Shown piece by piece: positions 28,201 to 38,212 of a stretch of 64,000 bases of DNA. The notes beneath the pieces were generated by a model. It did no database searches and was not told where the DNA came from. It worked only from the letters and a program-made list of their open reading frames with translations. The position numbers and the translations under genes were made by a program. Positions within the stretch are counted from its first letter, which is position 1. Each line of letters begins with the position of its first letter. Source of the DNA: Fomitopsis serialis (taxonomy: Eukaryota; Basidiomycota; Agaricomycetes; Polyporales; Fomitopsidaceae); the NCBI RefSeq assembly GCF_022376445.1, contig NW_025954961.1, positions 1,054,001 to 1,118,000 on the forward strand. The letters are read 5' to 3'.

Positions 28201-29914
28201 TTCTCGGCGCCCTACGAAATGTATCCTCCCATTCCAAAGCCAAGGGCTAATTCCCAGGCTGCGTCTTTCTCACCAAGATCAAGTAGCTCGCGGCCTGGGC
28301 CGTCCAAGGCACTGTCTACGTCTACCAACTCTCCGCCGTCCAGCGCGCCGCAAGTAATCGTCGAGGATGCGCTTCGTGCCCGCGCAGAGCAAGCAGAGAG
28401 CGCGGCGGAACGCCTGCTAGAGCTCGTTGAGCCGGAAGAAGACGGTGTTCACGCGTCGCCGATCCCCGCGTCCTTGATGAGAGGTGCTATGGGTACGCCT
28501 CGAACGAAAGTGAGGACAGCGGGTCCCAATAGCGCCAAGGCGCCATTGTCGCCGCCACGAACCCCTGTCAACAAGACCGCCGCAATGTTGAAGCAAGCTG
28601 CGCTTCTCCAGGATAGTCCAGCTGCAAATGGCAAGAGCGCAAACGTATTCAGCATGGTGAATGGCACCGATACCGCCACTGAATGGTGGAGGAAACGGAC
28701 TTCGCGTGAGACTACTTGTTAGCAGTGCCTTCTGACGGGAAGACTGACGTTCTGTTCATCGCCAGTCATCAAGTCTGCGAGCCCTCTATTGGGTCATGAG
28801 GATGCGGATCGTGAGCGAGAACTGCAAGGGTACATCTCCGCGCTTGAAGACGGTTCTGCAGATATCCCCGCGCTGCAGAACATGGCACTTCTTTGTACCC
28901 AAATGGCCGTGATTGAAGTTTCCTCGCCGACAAGCCCGGACCTCGCCGCGTCTCCCACGCCTTCACCCGTCGTGCTGGGCAGCTCGAATTCCTTGCCATC
29001 TCTTGCTAAGAGCTTTTGGTTCCAACACAAAAACCTCGACCACTTGTTCGATGCTCTCATCAGCTACTTGAACCCGACTCAGGTCAGTGCGACCAATGAT
29101 GTAGACGTTCGCTTGCTGATCGCGAGTCATCAATGTCGTACAGGACGAAGAGAAGCTGCAGTATGGTCTCATTGTACTGTGGGAAATGATAGTGAACCAG
29201 TGGCCGCTTCTCGAAGGGAAGGAAGCCGGTATATTCTCCGTGCTTCTTCAAGTCAGGTATTGCGCTCGGGCGAATGTAGGTGGCATACGTCATCGAGACG
29301 TCTGCACTGCTAAAGCCCATGCTCGTAGGTCATGCAAGCCACGAACATGTTCCGAGATGCCCTCGCGGTGCGTGTCGACGCTGTATATGGTCTGACGACT
29401 TTGCATGCGTGCGTGCGTGCGTTCCGCAATGCAACTCCGCCGGATTCATCGAGCGCGGAGATCAAAGATGGGACATATGCGTTCGGACTCGTTGCTTTGG
29501 GCAAGTTCATCCTCCGTTTGCCAGCAGAAGTACTTGAGGAAGAGTTGCCACGGCTTCGTGCCACGCTGATATCCGTGAGTATCTATCTGGCAACTCAGGC
29601 TGTTGTCAGATTGATTAACCTTCACATAAAAGGCGTCCGATCACACCTCCCTCACGGTCCGTGAGGCAGCTGCCGCTGCTATCATCGCTGCACAGCTCGT
29701 CTTGCGTGATGAAGCTCATCTGTTCGCACTCCTTGACGGGTTGCCAGATGGCAAGAAGAATCTGCTGACCTACCTCTTCGATAAGCATGGCTGCAGAGAC
29801 ACCTCCGAAACCCTTGGACCCTCGCGGACGGAGAAACTCGAGCGAGAGATGCGACGATTGGACAACCGCACGAATACGCCACCACGGCCTCCTACCACGT
29901 CCTCTGACAGCTAG
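25264..29914 (+). CDS. STU1: CLASP/Stu1-like microtubule-associated protein
   Basis: This is a cytoskeletal protein that binds microtubules and promotes rescue and spindle stability. HEAT/TOG-type repeats open the protein (DVDAKVDALAKLQVEFENGA, ANQHLSTATLTALPPLLPLL), with a CLASP_N-like block AVLTLVHLRRAHHLFPIRAY, EDTDGNVRECARQSVVELFT. A second array follows (RENEHNWAAREQSVQRVRG, LASLRTTVAVNTCMLYSEL, HAIESSGGVDHLEKTIKKGL), then a basic Ser/Pro-rich linker (KKSSVAAAIAATRAKAKA), and a third helical array to the C-terminus with LVLRDEAHLFALLDGLPDGK and LTYLFDKHG. Stop TAG 29912-29914. Two single-base dropouts are needed: near 25283 in the first exon (so that MADAESK leads into VQRLISQC) and near 26824 (RGMLKGEVHTRF). 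The start at 25264 depends on the first of these. Symbol follows yeast Stu1. Confidence 0.87.
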
Positions 29915-30089
29915 ATCGATGGTCTGTCAAGTCAAGCCATCCTCAGCATCCGGTATAACCGCGTTCATCTTGTTCTTCCCTTATAATACCCATACCTACT
30001 GTTATGCACTCCCTCGGCCATCTTTCGTTCCGGATATGATGATCGGAAGGACATGCAACGACTGTCATGATAGTGAATGATATGCCAAT

Positions 30090-30096
30090 CATGAAC
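30090..30096. repeat. Left target-site duplication
   Basis: CATGAAC immediately before the left terminal repeat; identical to the seven bases after the right end at 32285-32291. The eighth base (C) is ambiguous because the repeat itself begins with C. Confidence 0.7.
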
Positions 30097-30150
30097 CCCA
30101 ATGAAAAACGCATCTGCTGGGAGATGCCCAGAGCTGCTCGGAGCTGCGCG
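30097..30150. repeat. Left terminal inverted repeat
   Basis: About 54 bp matching the reverse complement of the right end, nearly perfect over the first 33 bases (one transition), then diverging within repeated CTCGGAGCTG units that also occur in the subterminal sequence. Confidence 0.75.
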
Positions 30151-31029
30151 CGTCGTCGAAATGTGCCCGAATCTGCTCGGAGCTGCTGACAGCTTACAGC
30201 AAAGTCACCAAATGACAGCTTGTCAACGCGTTAACTCATCGTCATTAGAGCTTAGTGCCTTTTGCCTCTGAGTTGGGGCTGTAGCCTTCCGATATCGCTG
30301 TCGAGTCTGCCGCCTTGCGTTAAGCACTTACGGTACCACTGCGCGGTGCGCATTATAACACTAACGTTCCCGCCCGCTCTGGTATGACGTAATCTCTTTG
30401 CAGCGACGGCGGCCGTCGTCGACATCCTGCCCCTCCCTCTCATGCTCTTACTACCACCACCACTTAGTGTGCAATTGCCCGCTGCTTGTCTACCGCCCGC
30501 CCGCTCGCCCTGCTGTATGCCCGTCTCATCCGCTTACGTGTCTCTTCGCTCGCCCACGCATCTTTTTACTTGCCACGCGCCTTCTTGTCTGCCCGCACAC
30601 CTCCTTGCTTGCCCGCCCGCCTCCTTGGAGTCTGCCTCGCCCGCACGTCTCGCTCACACTTTAGCTGACCATCCACTCGTCTGTTCGTTCCCTAGCTGGC
30701 TTCGTGCGAGACCCGTGAACATCGTTGTAAGGATCGCTGGCGCGCCGAGCAACGCGATCTGTGTCCCGTAAGTATTTGTGCACTTGCCCGCCCCTCTGCA
30801 CTCGCTCGCCCGTCTCCATGCTCGCTCGCCCGTCTCTGCCAGTGCGCTCCGCCGCCCGTCGACCCGACTACAGAGAGCAGAGACGATGCTGAAGATCGGC
30901 GAGCGGGCTTACCCTGTGGATCCCTCACGCGACCCGCGAAGACAGAGACGCTGCAGCAAAATAGCCGCGCCGCGGCCGCTCAACGTCGGGCAAGACGACG
31001 ATCCGCTCGCCCAGCAGATGGTTGCGCTC

Positions 31030-31370
31030 AAAAAGGAGGAGGCAGCACACGGCGGCAGAGTCAGTACCAGCCACAGGGCGCGTATCCGACTTCCAGCCCA
31101 TCGCCAACGAGACGGGACGCCACGGCGAACAAGCTGTCGCCGCCGCCAGACGGATCGAGCCGGAGTGGTCGCAGGAACTCGGTCGACTACCGTCGCTCCG
31201 CGGAGATCGTCGCCGGCGCGCCGCCAGCTTTCGACTGGCGTTCGACGTCGCCAAACCCGTACCCGAAGCACATGCTCCCGCCGTTAAATGTAGGTCCATC
31301 GGAATTTGCCCGTGGAGGAGATTCTGCACGACTACGAGCAGTCATTCCCAGGTGAGCGCAAGTCCACTGG
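31030..31370 (+). pseudogene. Captured host gene fragment inside the transposon (proposed)
   Basis: From about 31056 one frame is open for about 85 codons with strongly protein-like Ser/Pro/Arg-rich content (SPSPTRRDATANKL, GRNSVDYRRSAEIV, STSPNPYPKHMLPP). A second frame then reads LPVEEILHDYEQSFP and ends at a GT donor, with an acceptor at about 31420. Just upstream, 30990-31050 reads DDPLAQQMVALKKEE in a third frame. This is what exons and introns of a cellular gene would look like after capture, similar to Pack-type elements. I cannot name the donor gene; a Ser/Pro-rich scaffold or F-BAR-like protein is a guess. It could also be a chance open frame in GC-rich DNA. Confidence 0.4.
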
Positions 31371-31794
31371 CATAAGCCGGCTGGGTAATCATCCTGGGAG
31401 TGTTATTGGGCTGCCAGGGCAGGTCCGAACCCCAGCCAGAGCCAGATACTACAGTCGACGAGGTTTATGAGCGGCCAGGCCGGCATTGGTGCACAGGGAC
31501 GCAGTCCCAGATCGCAGCCATTCGCGCCGCCATCGCGCAGCACTGAACGGTGCCCCGCCCCCAGCACTCGACGAGATGGCGAGCAGGTACCAACTGCCGC
31601 CGCTACGCATCGCGATTCGTAAGGCGAACAAGGTGTGTGCGAGCTCGATTGAACTGAGTCAGCAGGAGCCGGTCGCGTTGGCGGACCAAGGCAAGAAATC
31701 CGAGGTGAAGAAGTGAAGCGCAACGGTCAAGACTCGGAAACGTCGGCAAGCGGCCAGCGCATGCGAGTGAGACGAAGGCGTGAAACGGGCGCGA

Positions 31795-32022
31795 GTGCGG
31801 TATGCAGGGTGCGGGCGGGCGCTGTACGCAGGAAGCAGGTGGGCGTGGTATGCAGGGTGCGGGCGGGGTGGTCGGGCAGGAGGCGTACGGGGTGGTCGGG
31901 CGGGGGCGCATGGGCAAGGTATGCAGGGGGCAAACTTGGTATCGCGTGCGGGGTGTCGGTGCAGGCAGGCGCGGTACGCAGGGTGCGGGCGGGCGCAGTA
32001 CGCAGGGTGCAAGCAATATGTA
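31795..32022. repeat. GC-rich irregular minisatellite
   Basis: Repeated units of the form GGTATGCAGGGTGCGGGCGG, about 24 bp with variation, occur several times (for example near 31800, 31849, 31970 and 31992). The tract lies inside the transposon close to its right end. Confidence 0.65.
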
Positions 32023-32230
32023 GACGGACACTCGATAAATGTATTCTTTTTCTGGCAACTAGTGCAATACAGGAGCATCTAGCAATATGCCCGGATCTGC
32101 TCCCAGCTGCATACGAGTGATTTTCACGCTCAGAGCAGCTCCGAGCAGTTTGAAAAATGCGAAAAGTCTAAATTTCTTGCTCCAGGCTGCTCGGAGCTGC
32201 TCGCAGATGTTCTTTTCACAGCAGCCCCAC

Positions 32231-32284
32231 CGAGCAGCTCCGAGCATCTCAGAGCATCTCCCAGCAGATGCGTTTTTCACTGGG
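32231..32284. repeat. Right terminal inverted repeat
   Basis: Reverse complement of the left end; ends GCGTTTTTCACTGGG. Upstream are further GAGCAGCTCCGAGC units, so the subterminal repeat-rich zone is longer here (from about 32080) than on the left. Confidence 0.75.
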
Positions 32285-32291
32285 CATGAAC
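32285..32291. repeat. Right target-site duplication
   Basis: CATGAAC directly following the right terminal repeat, identical to 30090-30096. Confidence 0.7.
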
Positions 32292-33787
32292 CTCACGCTG
32301 ATAGCGCTGAAGAGCGCGGGATTGCAAGTGTGTGCTGAGCGCTATGAAAGGCGTGGCCCTTATGTTAGTTGAGCGTGGAATGAGGTGGCATGATATGCAT
32401 ATGAGATCCCAACGTGCGACCAATTGTGCACGCCCATCGGCCTCGTGTTGCAAACGAGACAACCACGAATCATTGGCCACAGGTTTCAAGTAGACCGGTC
32501 CTAGCTTAGCTGTCCACTCGGGTCCAGCCTTGAAATTTGTAACACCTTCCAAAGTCCAAACATCCAGGGAACCGTTCTACGCGCTTTCCTGTGGTCCCGC
32601 GTCTAATTGCTTGTAGTACAATCCTGTCTACACGTATGGCGGCTGCATGCGATGCTTCCGTGCTAATCAACGGAGGCCTTGACTCATGTGGCGCTGTTCA
32701 CTGAGACTCATTGAGTACAACTCACGTCTTCATAGCCTCAATGCAGGATCCCATCTTCCGCCTGGGACCCCAATCTCAGGATCGGGGTGAGAGAGATGCA
32801 GTGCGATACCGCCAGCGCCCTTGTACGACTGCGGTAAGCCTGAGTCAATGGCCACTGAGTACAGTAACGCATCGGCGAAGAGGACGAATTCGAACATAGC
32901 GCCTGAGAAGATCCCGAGGCAAGTGCCCCGAAATGCTTCCGCATCAATTAATCTCGGTGTCCTCAACGGACGCATGGAATCGGAAGCCATACTGTACTTA
33001 GCTAGGACCGGTCGAGAGATACACGCGTCCTGCTCCACTGGACAGGCCAAATGACTCTAGCGATAATGGGTATGGTCTGCTGGCCAAGTCATGAGACTGA
33101 CAGCAGGGGGAGGGCGCTCCGCCCGTGTCTCTCACAGCTGTCCTGCCCGCGTCGAGACCGCTCATCGAATGCATGCATTGAGGATGAGGCTGAGAGGTGG
33201 AGATCTGCATGAGTAGCCGACAGTTGAGATTTGGGCATCATGCGTTCTGCAGCGCCCTCGCGGGAAATGCAGTCCGTGACATACAACGGAACTCGGCACT
33301 AGAGCGCAGCGAGAACCTCCACCTCGGAGTTTGCGTACAGACAGGAATAAGCACAGTGGACCGTAGACATCGCACGGATACACCCTAATCAATTTCAATC
33401 CGCGAAGGTGTGGTACCACGCCGCGCGACGACGGATACGTGTCCAGCGCCACCGGCTTGATGAACAATCTCAATCGACAGTCTCACTCGGAGCTCAGGCT
33501 TGCGCGCGAGACAAAGAGACACCGGTCCCGGAATTGGCTAGTCCGTGTGCAGAAAGGTACAGCCCCGCCATAAACCTGGACCTACAACGCGATCACGTGA
33601 TTCATAGTGTCCCCCGCGGAGACTCAGAGCATGCTTCGCCGGTCTCTTGATGTAAGATTGTAAAATGCTAGATGCGACATGCAACTAAGGGAAAGCGTCA
33701 GCTGGATTACTGAATATCACAACATGAGACTCACATGATTACACAATATGTAGTACAGTGCCACTGACGACGTGCGCCCCGACATCG
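32292..33787. other. No gene recognised
   Basis: Between the transposon and the 3' end of the PPR gene. Open frames up to about 105 codons exist on both strands, without motifs, repeats or convincing splice structure. Confidence 0.4.
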
Positions 33788-35848
33788 TTATGGACCGTCT
33801 ATCCGTACGGCAGACGTCATGATGCCTTGACTCGTGGCAACGGATCCCGGAGCAACCTGGGGCGCGACATCGGTGGGTTTCGCAGCTTGCAACTGCACCA
33901 ATCGCGGGGGCACAAACTTGGACGCGCGGAAGCGCACCTTCCTTGGCCATTCCTCCTTGCTCACGAGCAGACGTCGGCGTTTGTCGCGCATATATACGTC
34001 CTTCCCGTTCCACACCCGTCGGCCGAGCCTCTCCTTCATACGTTGCGTCACGCGCCCTACTGCGTCCGCGATCCTCTGCTCGAGCTCTTGCAAAAGCTGC
34101 AAGTCTTTGCGGATGATGACTAAATGACGGTTGATGTCGAAGGTTTTTGGTGGGGTTGGGGAAGAGGGTGCGGGGGTGGAGAGGTCGACGTTGAAGTAAG
34201 GCATGGGCGGGACGTGCACGGTTTTGTCGACGACGTTGTCGGAAGCTGAGGAAGGGGTGAAGTACGAAGAGAACACAGCAGACGAAGAAGATTCGGCGGA
34301 AGCATTCGATTCCTCCGAAGATGATGAAGTCACGTCCTCTGTGCCCGAAGCTGCAGCAGATTCTTGGCGGGCAAGCTCGTCCGCAAGCCTCCACCATCGC
34401 AATCTCCGCTCGTAGTACCTGATGTGGTTCTTCTTCAGCTTGATCACCTGGCCCGTCTTGTAGAGCGTCCAGCGCATCAGCTCCAGGTCCCTCTGGCGAT
34501 TGGCCAGGCCGAAGACAGCGAGGATCATGCTGCGATTGACGGCCATATGCGGACCGACGACCTCGGAACGAGGCATTCGGACGCAGGCGATCCGGACCTT
34601 TCTATCCACGTCCTTCTCGTACCGGATGGCCTGCAGCAGGTAGTGCCGCGCCATCGCACCACACCCCGCTCGCGCCAGATGTTTCAAGAGTAGGTGGTAT
34701 GTCATCGTGTTTGGTACGGCATATGGTGTTTGCCAGGGCGCGACCTGGGGGTTGGACACGCCAAAGTCGTCCTCCTCATCTTCGTCGTAGGCGGGAGAGG
34801 TCGTTGCGGATGTTGTGGGAAGAGGCGTCGAAAGAACTTCAAACGCTTGCACTAGTTTTGATACCTCGCATAGCCTTCCGAGAAAGTCCACGGCGGTGGT
34901 GAGTGCTGCTGTCGAGAACGGTACCGTGGGCGGGGCTGCTTCGGCCGAGCTGTTAAGGACGGAGACCGACGATCCTTGCTCCTCGGCACTGGATGATTGA
35001 CCCCACAACTCTAATGGTGGCCGGTCGGGGAATGAAAGGTCGACGCCATATGCTACCTTCAGGAGCTTCTCGAAGCCTTGTAGGTCGGAGGTCTCCTTGA
35101 GTATACGGACGACCAGGTCAACGTTCACGGACGTGTACGGCAACCTCTTCTCTTGCATCTCCGCTTGCAGTTGCATGCAGAGAGCCGTCACTTCGCTGAC
35201 AAGCCCAGCGCGTAGGTCCGGGGCACACGGCAACGCTAAGCGGTGACACAAGGCCTGCAGACATAAGCCATACGTTTGGGGTGACTTCACCAGCCCCATT
35301 CGACCGATCTCCTCCATGACCTTCATCGCACCCGTATGATCGCCCACCGCAGCAAATTGCTCTAAGATGAAGTGATAGTCATCGAGGCTAGGGGTGAATC
35401 CCGCGGAGCGCATTTGTCGGATGATGGTCTTGAACCGCGCCTCGTCCTTGTGCACCTCCCTGATCGTCGCTCGGGGAGTGAATTTTCTTGCAGAAAGAAT
35501 TCTTTGCTGAGCAGCAGGTAGCGTGCAACTCCGAAGCACTTCCTGGTGGACCTCGAGAGGTAGCTTGTCGTGACGGAAGTATGGTAGCAGGTCCGCGTAG
35601 CGCCCCCAGACTAGGCTAGGGTCTGGACGCGAGCTCCTGGTGAGAAAGCGAAGGTTGGCAAGCTTGCCTTGGGCAGCCTGGCTCATCGCGTTTACACCGC
35701 TGCTTTCGGCGACCCCCAGCTCCGACAGCGAGATGGTTCCAGCAAAGTGGCATGGTGTGCTAGTATGGAGTCGGCGGCGAGTGGGATGCGCGGTGGGCTT
35801 GGAAGCTGCACTGGACAGACCGAGTCGTCCGAGCGAACATTTGGACAT
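33788..35848 (-). CDS. Mitochondrial pentatricopeptide-repeat (PPR) protein
   Basis: This single uninterrupted frame of 686 residues is unusual here, where most genes have many introns. The N-terminus from the ATG at 35848 (MSKCSLGRLGLSS..RRRLHTSTP) is basic, Ser-rich and lacks acids, as in a mitochondrial presequence; the frame is open to 35971 but that extension looks less natural. Degenerate PPR-type helical pairs are visible: RFKTIIRQMRSAGFTPSLDD, YHFILEQFAAVGDHTGAMKV, PQTYGLCLQALCHR, NTMTYHLLLKHLARAGCGAM, VNRSMILAVFGLANRQRDLE. PPR proteins bind organelle RNA and act in its processing, stability or translation. The C-terminal third has a Ser-rich acidic linker, then a coiled-coil-like stretch and a basic tail (VWNGKDVYMRDKRRRLLVS). 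The specific RNA target cannot be inferred. No frame breaks. Confidence 0.8.
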   Translation of the reverse strand: MSKCSLGRLGLSSAASKPTAHPTRRRLHTSTPCHFAGTISLSELGVAESSGVNAMSQAAQGKLANLRFLTRSSRPDPSLVWGRYADLLPYFRHDKLPLEVHQEVLRSCTLPAAQQRILSARKFTPRATIREVHKDEARFKTIIRQMRSAGFTPSLDDYHFILEQFAAVGDHTGAMKVMEEIGRMGLVKSPQTYGLCLQALCHRLALPCAPDLRAGLVSEVTALCMQLQAEMQEKRLPYTSVNVDLVVRILKETSDLQGFEKLLKVAYGVDLSFPDRPPLELWGQSSSAEEQGSSVSVLNSSAEAAPPTVPFSTAALTTAVDFLGRLCEVSKLVQAFEVLSTPLPTTSATTSPAYDEDEEDDFGVSNPQVAPWQTPYAVPNTMTYHLLLKHLARAGCGAMARHYLLQAIRYEKDVDRKVRIACVRMPRSEVVGPHMAVNRSMILAVFGLANRQRDLELMRWTLYKTGQVIKLKKNHIRYYERRLRWWRLADELARQESAAASGTEDVTSSSSEESNASAESSSSAVFSSYFTPSSASDNVVDKTVHVPPMPYFNVDLSTPAPSSPTPPKTFDINRHLVIIRKDLQLLQELEQRIADAVGRVTQRMKERLGRRVWNGKDVYMRDKRRRLLVSKEEWPRKVRFRASKFVPPRLVQLQAAKPTDVAPQVAPGSVATSQGIMTSAVRIDGP

Positions 35849-36092
35849 GGCAGGACGACGAGCGAGACGGTAGGGCAGGCGTCGACGGTGCCGCCTCGTT
35901 CTCCTCAGTGCTGGCGGCGACCGTGTTGGGCGTCTGTGTGGATGCGCGCTCGCCACCCAAAAAATTGGCACGTGGCCGATCTCTTCGATCGGTGGCTGCA
36001 GGATCGGGGCGGCGTCTGGAACGCCTCGCGGCTACTTAGGCTCTGTACCACCACATCACTTGCACGTCCATACACTCCTGGTATTGCAGAAT

Positions 36093-37002
36093 TCATAGTC
36101 CTTTCCATACAAGAAGCCTCTCGATTTCCTGGTGTGTAGGCAAGCTGTCCATCGGCACCTTATCCAAGACCTTCTGCCAACTATCACCCAACGCCTCTAC
36201 ATAATCTTCCGGTCTTGCCCTGAACGGTGGACCCATACCCTCTGGTTGGTCAATAATAGGGAAGAGTAGCGTCACAAGATAGCCCCCCGACTTGACAAGT
36301 GCAGTCATTTGGTGGCCCCACTCTCCGCGCCGTCGCGCCGCAAGGCCACAAAGAAGCTACGACGGATTGGCACGACCACTTCGACGATGGAGAGATGTTT
36401 GATCTTACGTGTAGTCGTATATCAGATCATACGGTCCGTTCTCCGCGGAAAAGTCTTGTATCTCTAGCTTTACTTTCGCTGAGGCGGAATGGCTCCACGA
36501 GTCTACGAACCTGCGTTTCTCTCCATTAGCTCGCGCTATTTTTGACACGACTTCTCGCTCACTGCTTAGCGATATCTACGGCGACGGGCGAGACATCGAT
36601 GGCCAGTGTCTCATATCCTAGTTCCGACGCGATGGTAAGTGCGTCGTATCCCTGGAAAATGTCACCGTGGAGGACTGAATCAAAAGTAGTATGTGCAGAG
36701 TGGTCTTACCCTGCCGCATCCGGGGACAAGTGCCTTCCCCGTCGCCGGTAGGTCCAGCCCGCCGGAAGCCAGCAGTGATCGCAGAAGTGGCTGCGCTTCT
36801 CCAGCATCCCACGGCGTCACTTCGTGCTGCCTTTAGCCATATGTGCAATCGCCGCTGAGTCCCGTCCCATCGAAGCTGGCAGAGGGATTTACCAAGCTTT
36901 GTCCCACCCATCGACCGGATCTTCCTTGATGAATCCGCGTAACTGCGCCCAGTGGCTGGATTGCGACAAGATCTTCTCTGTGATCTCGGACATAACGTCC
37001 AT
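36093..37002 (-). CDS. TPMT/HOL-type SAM-dependent methyltransferase
   Basis: This soluble methyltransferase is of the thiopurine/thiol (halide) methyltransferase family, which uses S-adenosylmethionine to methylate thiol or halide acceptors. Exons joined on the minus strand give WDKAWQHEVTPWDAGEAQPL, motif I ALVPGCGRGYDALTIASELG, the acidic end of strand 2 (LAIDVSPVAVD), QDFSAENGPYDLIYDYT, and GHQMTALVKSGGYLVTLLFP, PEDYVEALGDSWQKVLDKVP, with a stop at 36095-36093. Order and spacing fit the family. Start ATG 37002 (MDVMSEITEK) was chosen as the first Met before the conserved block. One base is missing near 36340: the frame must shift between FFVAL and GEWGHQM. It is tandem with the PPR gene (same strand, about 245 bp apart). 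Confidence 0.82.
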
Positions 37003-37588
37003 GGGCGCAGCCAGAAGAGTCGACGCGTGGATCTCGCTCAGCGGTGAGTTGCTTATATGGTGGCGATAGCTTTAGGTTCGGGCTTATCAATGCTACCAGG
37101 CGGAAGCGTATAAGTGGCAGGCGAACGCGTATAAGTGGTCGGCCTCGATCAGCGATCACCAAATAACGTTCGGTCAACTTCTTCGGAACTGTCCAGCGAA
37201 GGGGCTGGCCGGCGACATCAGTATTTGTAGGCAGCGCGAAGAAGTGTTCAACGTTCATCCACGGTACTGTATCTCGAAGAGGGGACAACGTTATGTTTCG
37301 CCACCTGCTAAGTGCATGGTGAAACTCACTGTGGATAGATAAGGGTTTCACCGTAAGTTTGATGTCCAGGCTCCTGCTGTACGCATGCAGACTATGAATG
37401 TGCCCGTCCATTGTAGGGATAATAACAGCGTCGTCAACAGCGATTGTGTGCAATCTTTTGATCACGGCTCTGTGACGCGTCCCTAGCATGCGCGGCAGCA
37501 TGCTTTCCGCACGTGTCGCGGGCCTGTACACCCAAGCAGACTTGGGTGGCGGGAGAGAGAATTGACAGTCGTCAAGATCTGGGGACAC
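36833..37588 (-). CDS. Hypothetical protein overlapping the methyltransferase 5' end
   Basis: A 251-codon frame on the minus strand, starting MSPDLDDCQFSLPPPKSAWV. The first 150 residues look protein-like (HTIAVDDAVIIPTMDGHIHS, LKLTVKPLS-type strands, VPKKLTERYLVIAD). No family is recognised. The last 55 codons overlap the methyltransferase start in another frame, so the true gene probably ends or splices before 37010; a repeated CCACTTATACGC sequence near 37100-37135 lies at that point. It faces another candidate gene starting at 37689. Confidence 0.3.
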   Translation of the reverse strand: MSPDLDDCQFSLPPPKSAWVYRPATRAESMLPRMLGTRHRAVIKRLHTIAVDDAVIIPTMDGHIHSLHAYSRSLDIKLTVKPLSIHSEFHHALSRWRNITLSPLRDTVPWMNVEHFFALPTNTDVAGQPLRWTVPKKLTERYLVIADRGRPLIRVRLPLIRFRLVALISPNLKLSPPYKQLTAERDPRVDSSGCAHGRYVRDHREDLVAIQPLGAVTRIHQGRSGRWVGQSLVNPSASFDGTGLSGDCTYG

Positions 37589-37688
37589 TATTCTGTACGG
37601 TCAACTCATCATGAATCAGCTGGTATGTCAACGCAGTGATTACATCTTACGTTGTTGTTTCTGATTTGTTCTGCTCCTAATAGCCACC

Positions 37689-38212
37689 ATGCTTGATCCA
37701 GCCTTGTACTACAGGCTCCGACTGCACATTCTCCGTCATTCAACCGAACCCGCAAACGCTGCTATACACCGGAATTCGGCTGTCTGCGGAACGCATGGAG
37801 TGTCTGAAAGGGCGTCCTCAGCGCGTACGCCCTTAGAGTCTCCGCCGCCGCCCTCTCAAAAGCCGTGGAACATCCGCGTCGAAGTCTGTTGGATGGCATC
37901 AACAGTGTGTCTGCGAAATGAGGGTACCGCTTTTGTAAGATAGCATGCCTCTCTGATCCAGCAGACCCGCCCCGCTCTCACCGTCATCTCGGTGGTCCCC
38001 TTTGACAAGCTGCCCAATCGGGGTCCTCGTGGGATCCTGCTGCATCTCCGTGCGAACCCCTGCGCGTTCTGGGATCATACGCCTTGCAGCCCGTAAGGTT
38101 TTCCGAGGTGCGCGTTCTAGAAGCGCAGGGTTCTTCTGATAACGTGTCTCGCAGGATAGCAGTACGCTGTCCTCGTCCTTGGGCTGGGGATGCCGCCGCG
38201 GCTCTTAGGTGA
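37689..38212 (+). CDS. Hypothetical small protein, three exons
   Basis: An ATG at 37689 opens MLDPALYYRLRLHILRHSTE and runs to WMAST. A GT..AG intron of 59 nt (about 37907-37965) then leads in phase to QTRPALTVISVVPFDKLPNR, RGILLHLRANPCAFWDHTP, and a second intron (about 38094-38154) leads to a short exon ending AGDAAAALR and TGA at 38210-38212. The three exons keep one frame, giving roughly 135 residues. I do not recognise a family. It lies about 100 bp from the opposite candidate start at 37588, suggesting a shared promoter if both are real. Confidence 0.35.

Larger units (their letters stand above)
30097..32284. mobile_element. Non-autonomous hAT-like DNA transposon with TIRs
   Basis: The two ends match as inverted repeats: the left end reads CCCAATGAAAAACGCATCTG and the right end, read on the other strand, CCCAGTGAAAAACGCATCTG; both continue with CTGGGAGATGC and clusters of CTCGGAGCTG. 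The same bases, CATGAAC (possibly CATGAACC), flank both ends (30090-30096 and 32285-32291), which is a 7-8 bp target-site duplication as expected for hAT elements (8 bp). No transposase domain was found in the 2188 bp, so it would need enzyme in trans. Inside lie pyrimidine-rich and GC-rich repeats and a stretch resembling host exons. It sits between the CLASP gene and a PPR gene. Superfamily assignment rests only on duplication length. Confidence 0.75.

Noticed and set aside
30097..32284. CRISPR array or LTR retrotransposon
   Set aside because: Repeats are irregular and inverted at the ends, with no spacer structure, no long direct repeats and no reverse transcriptase.
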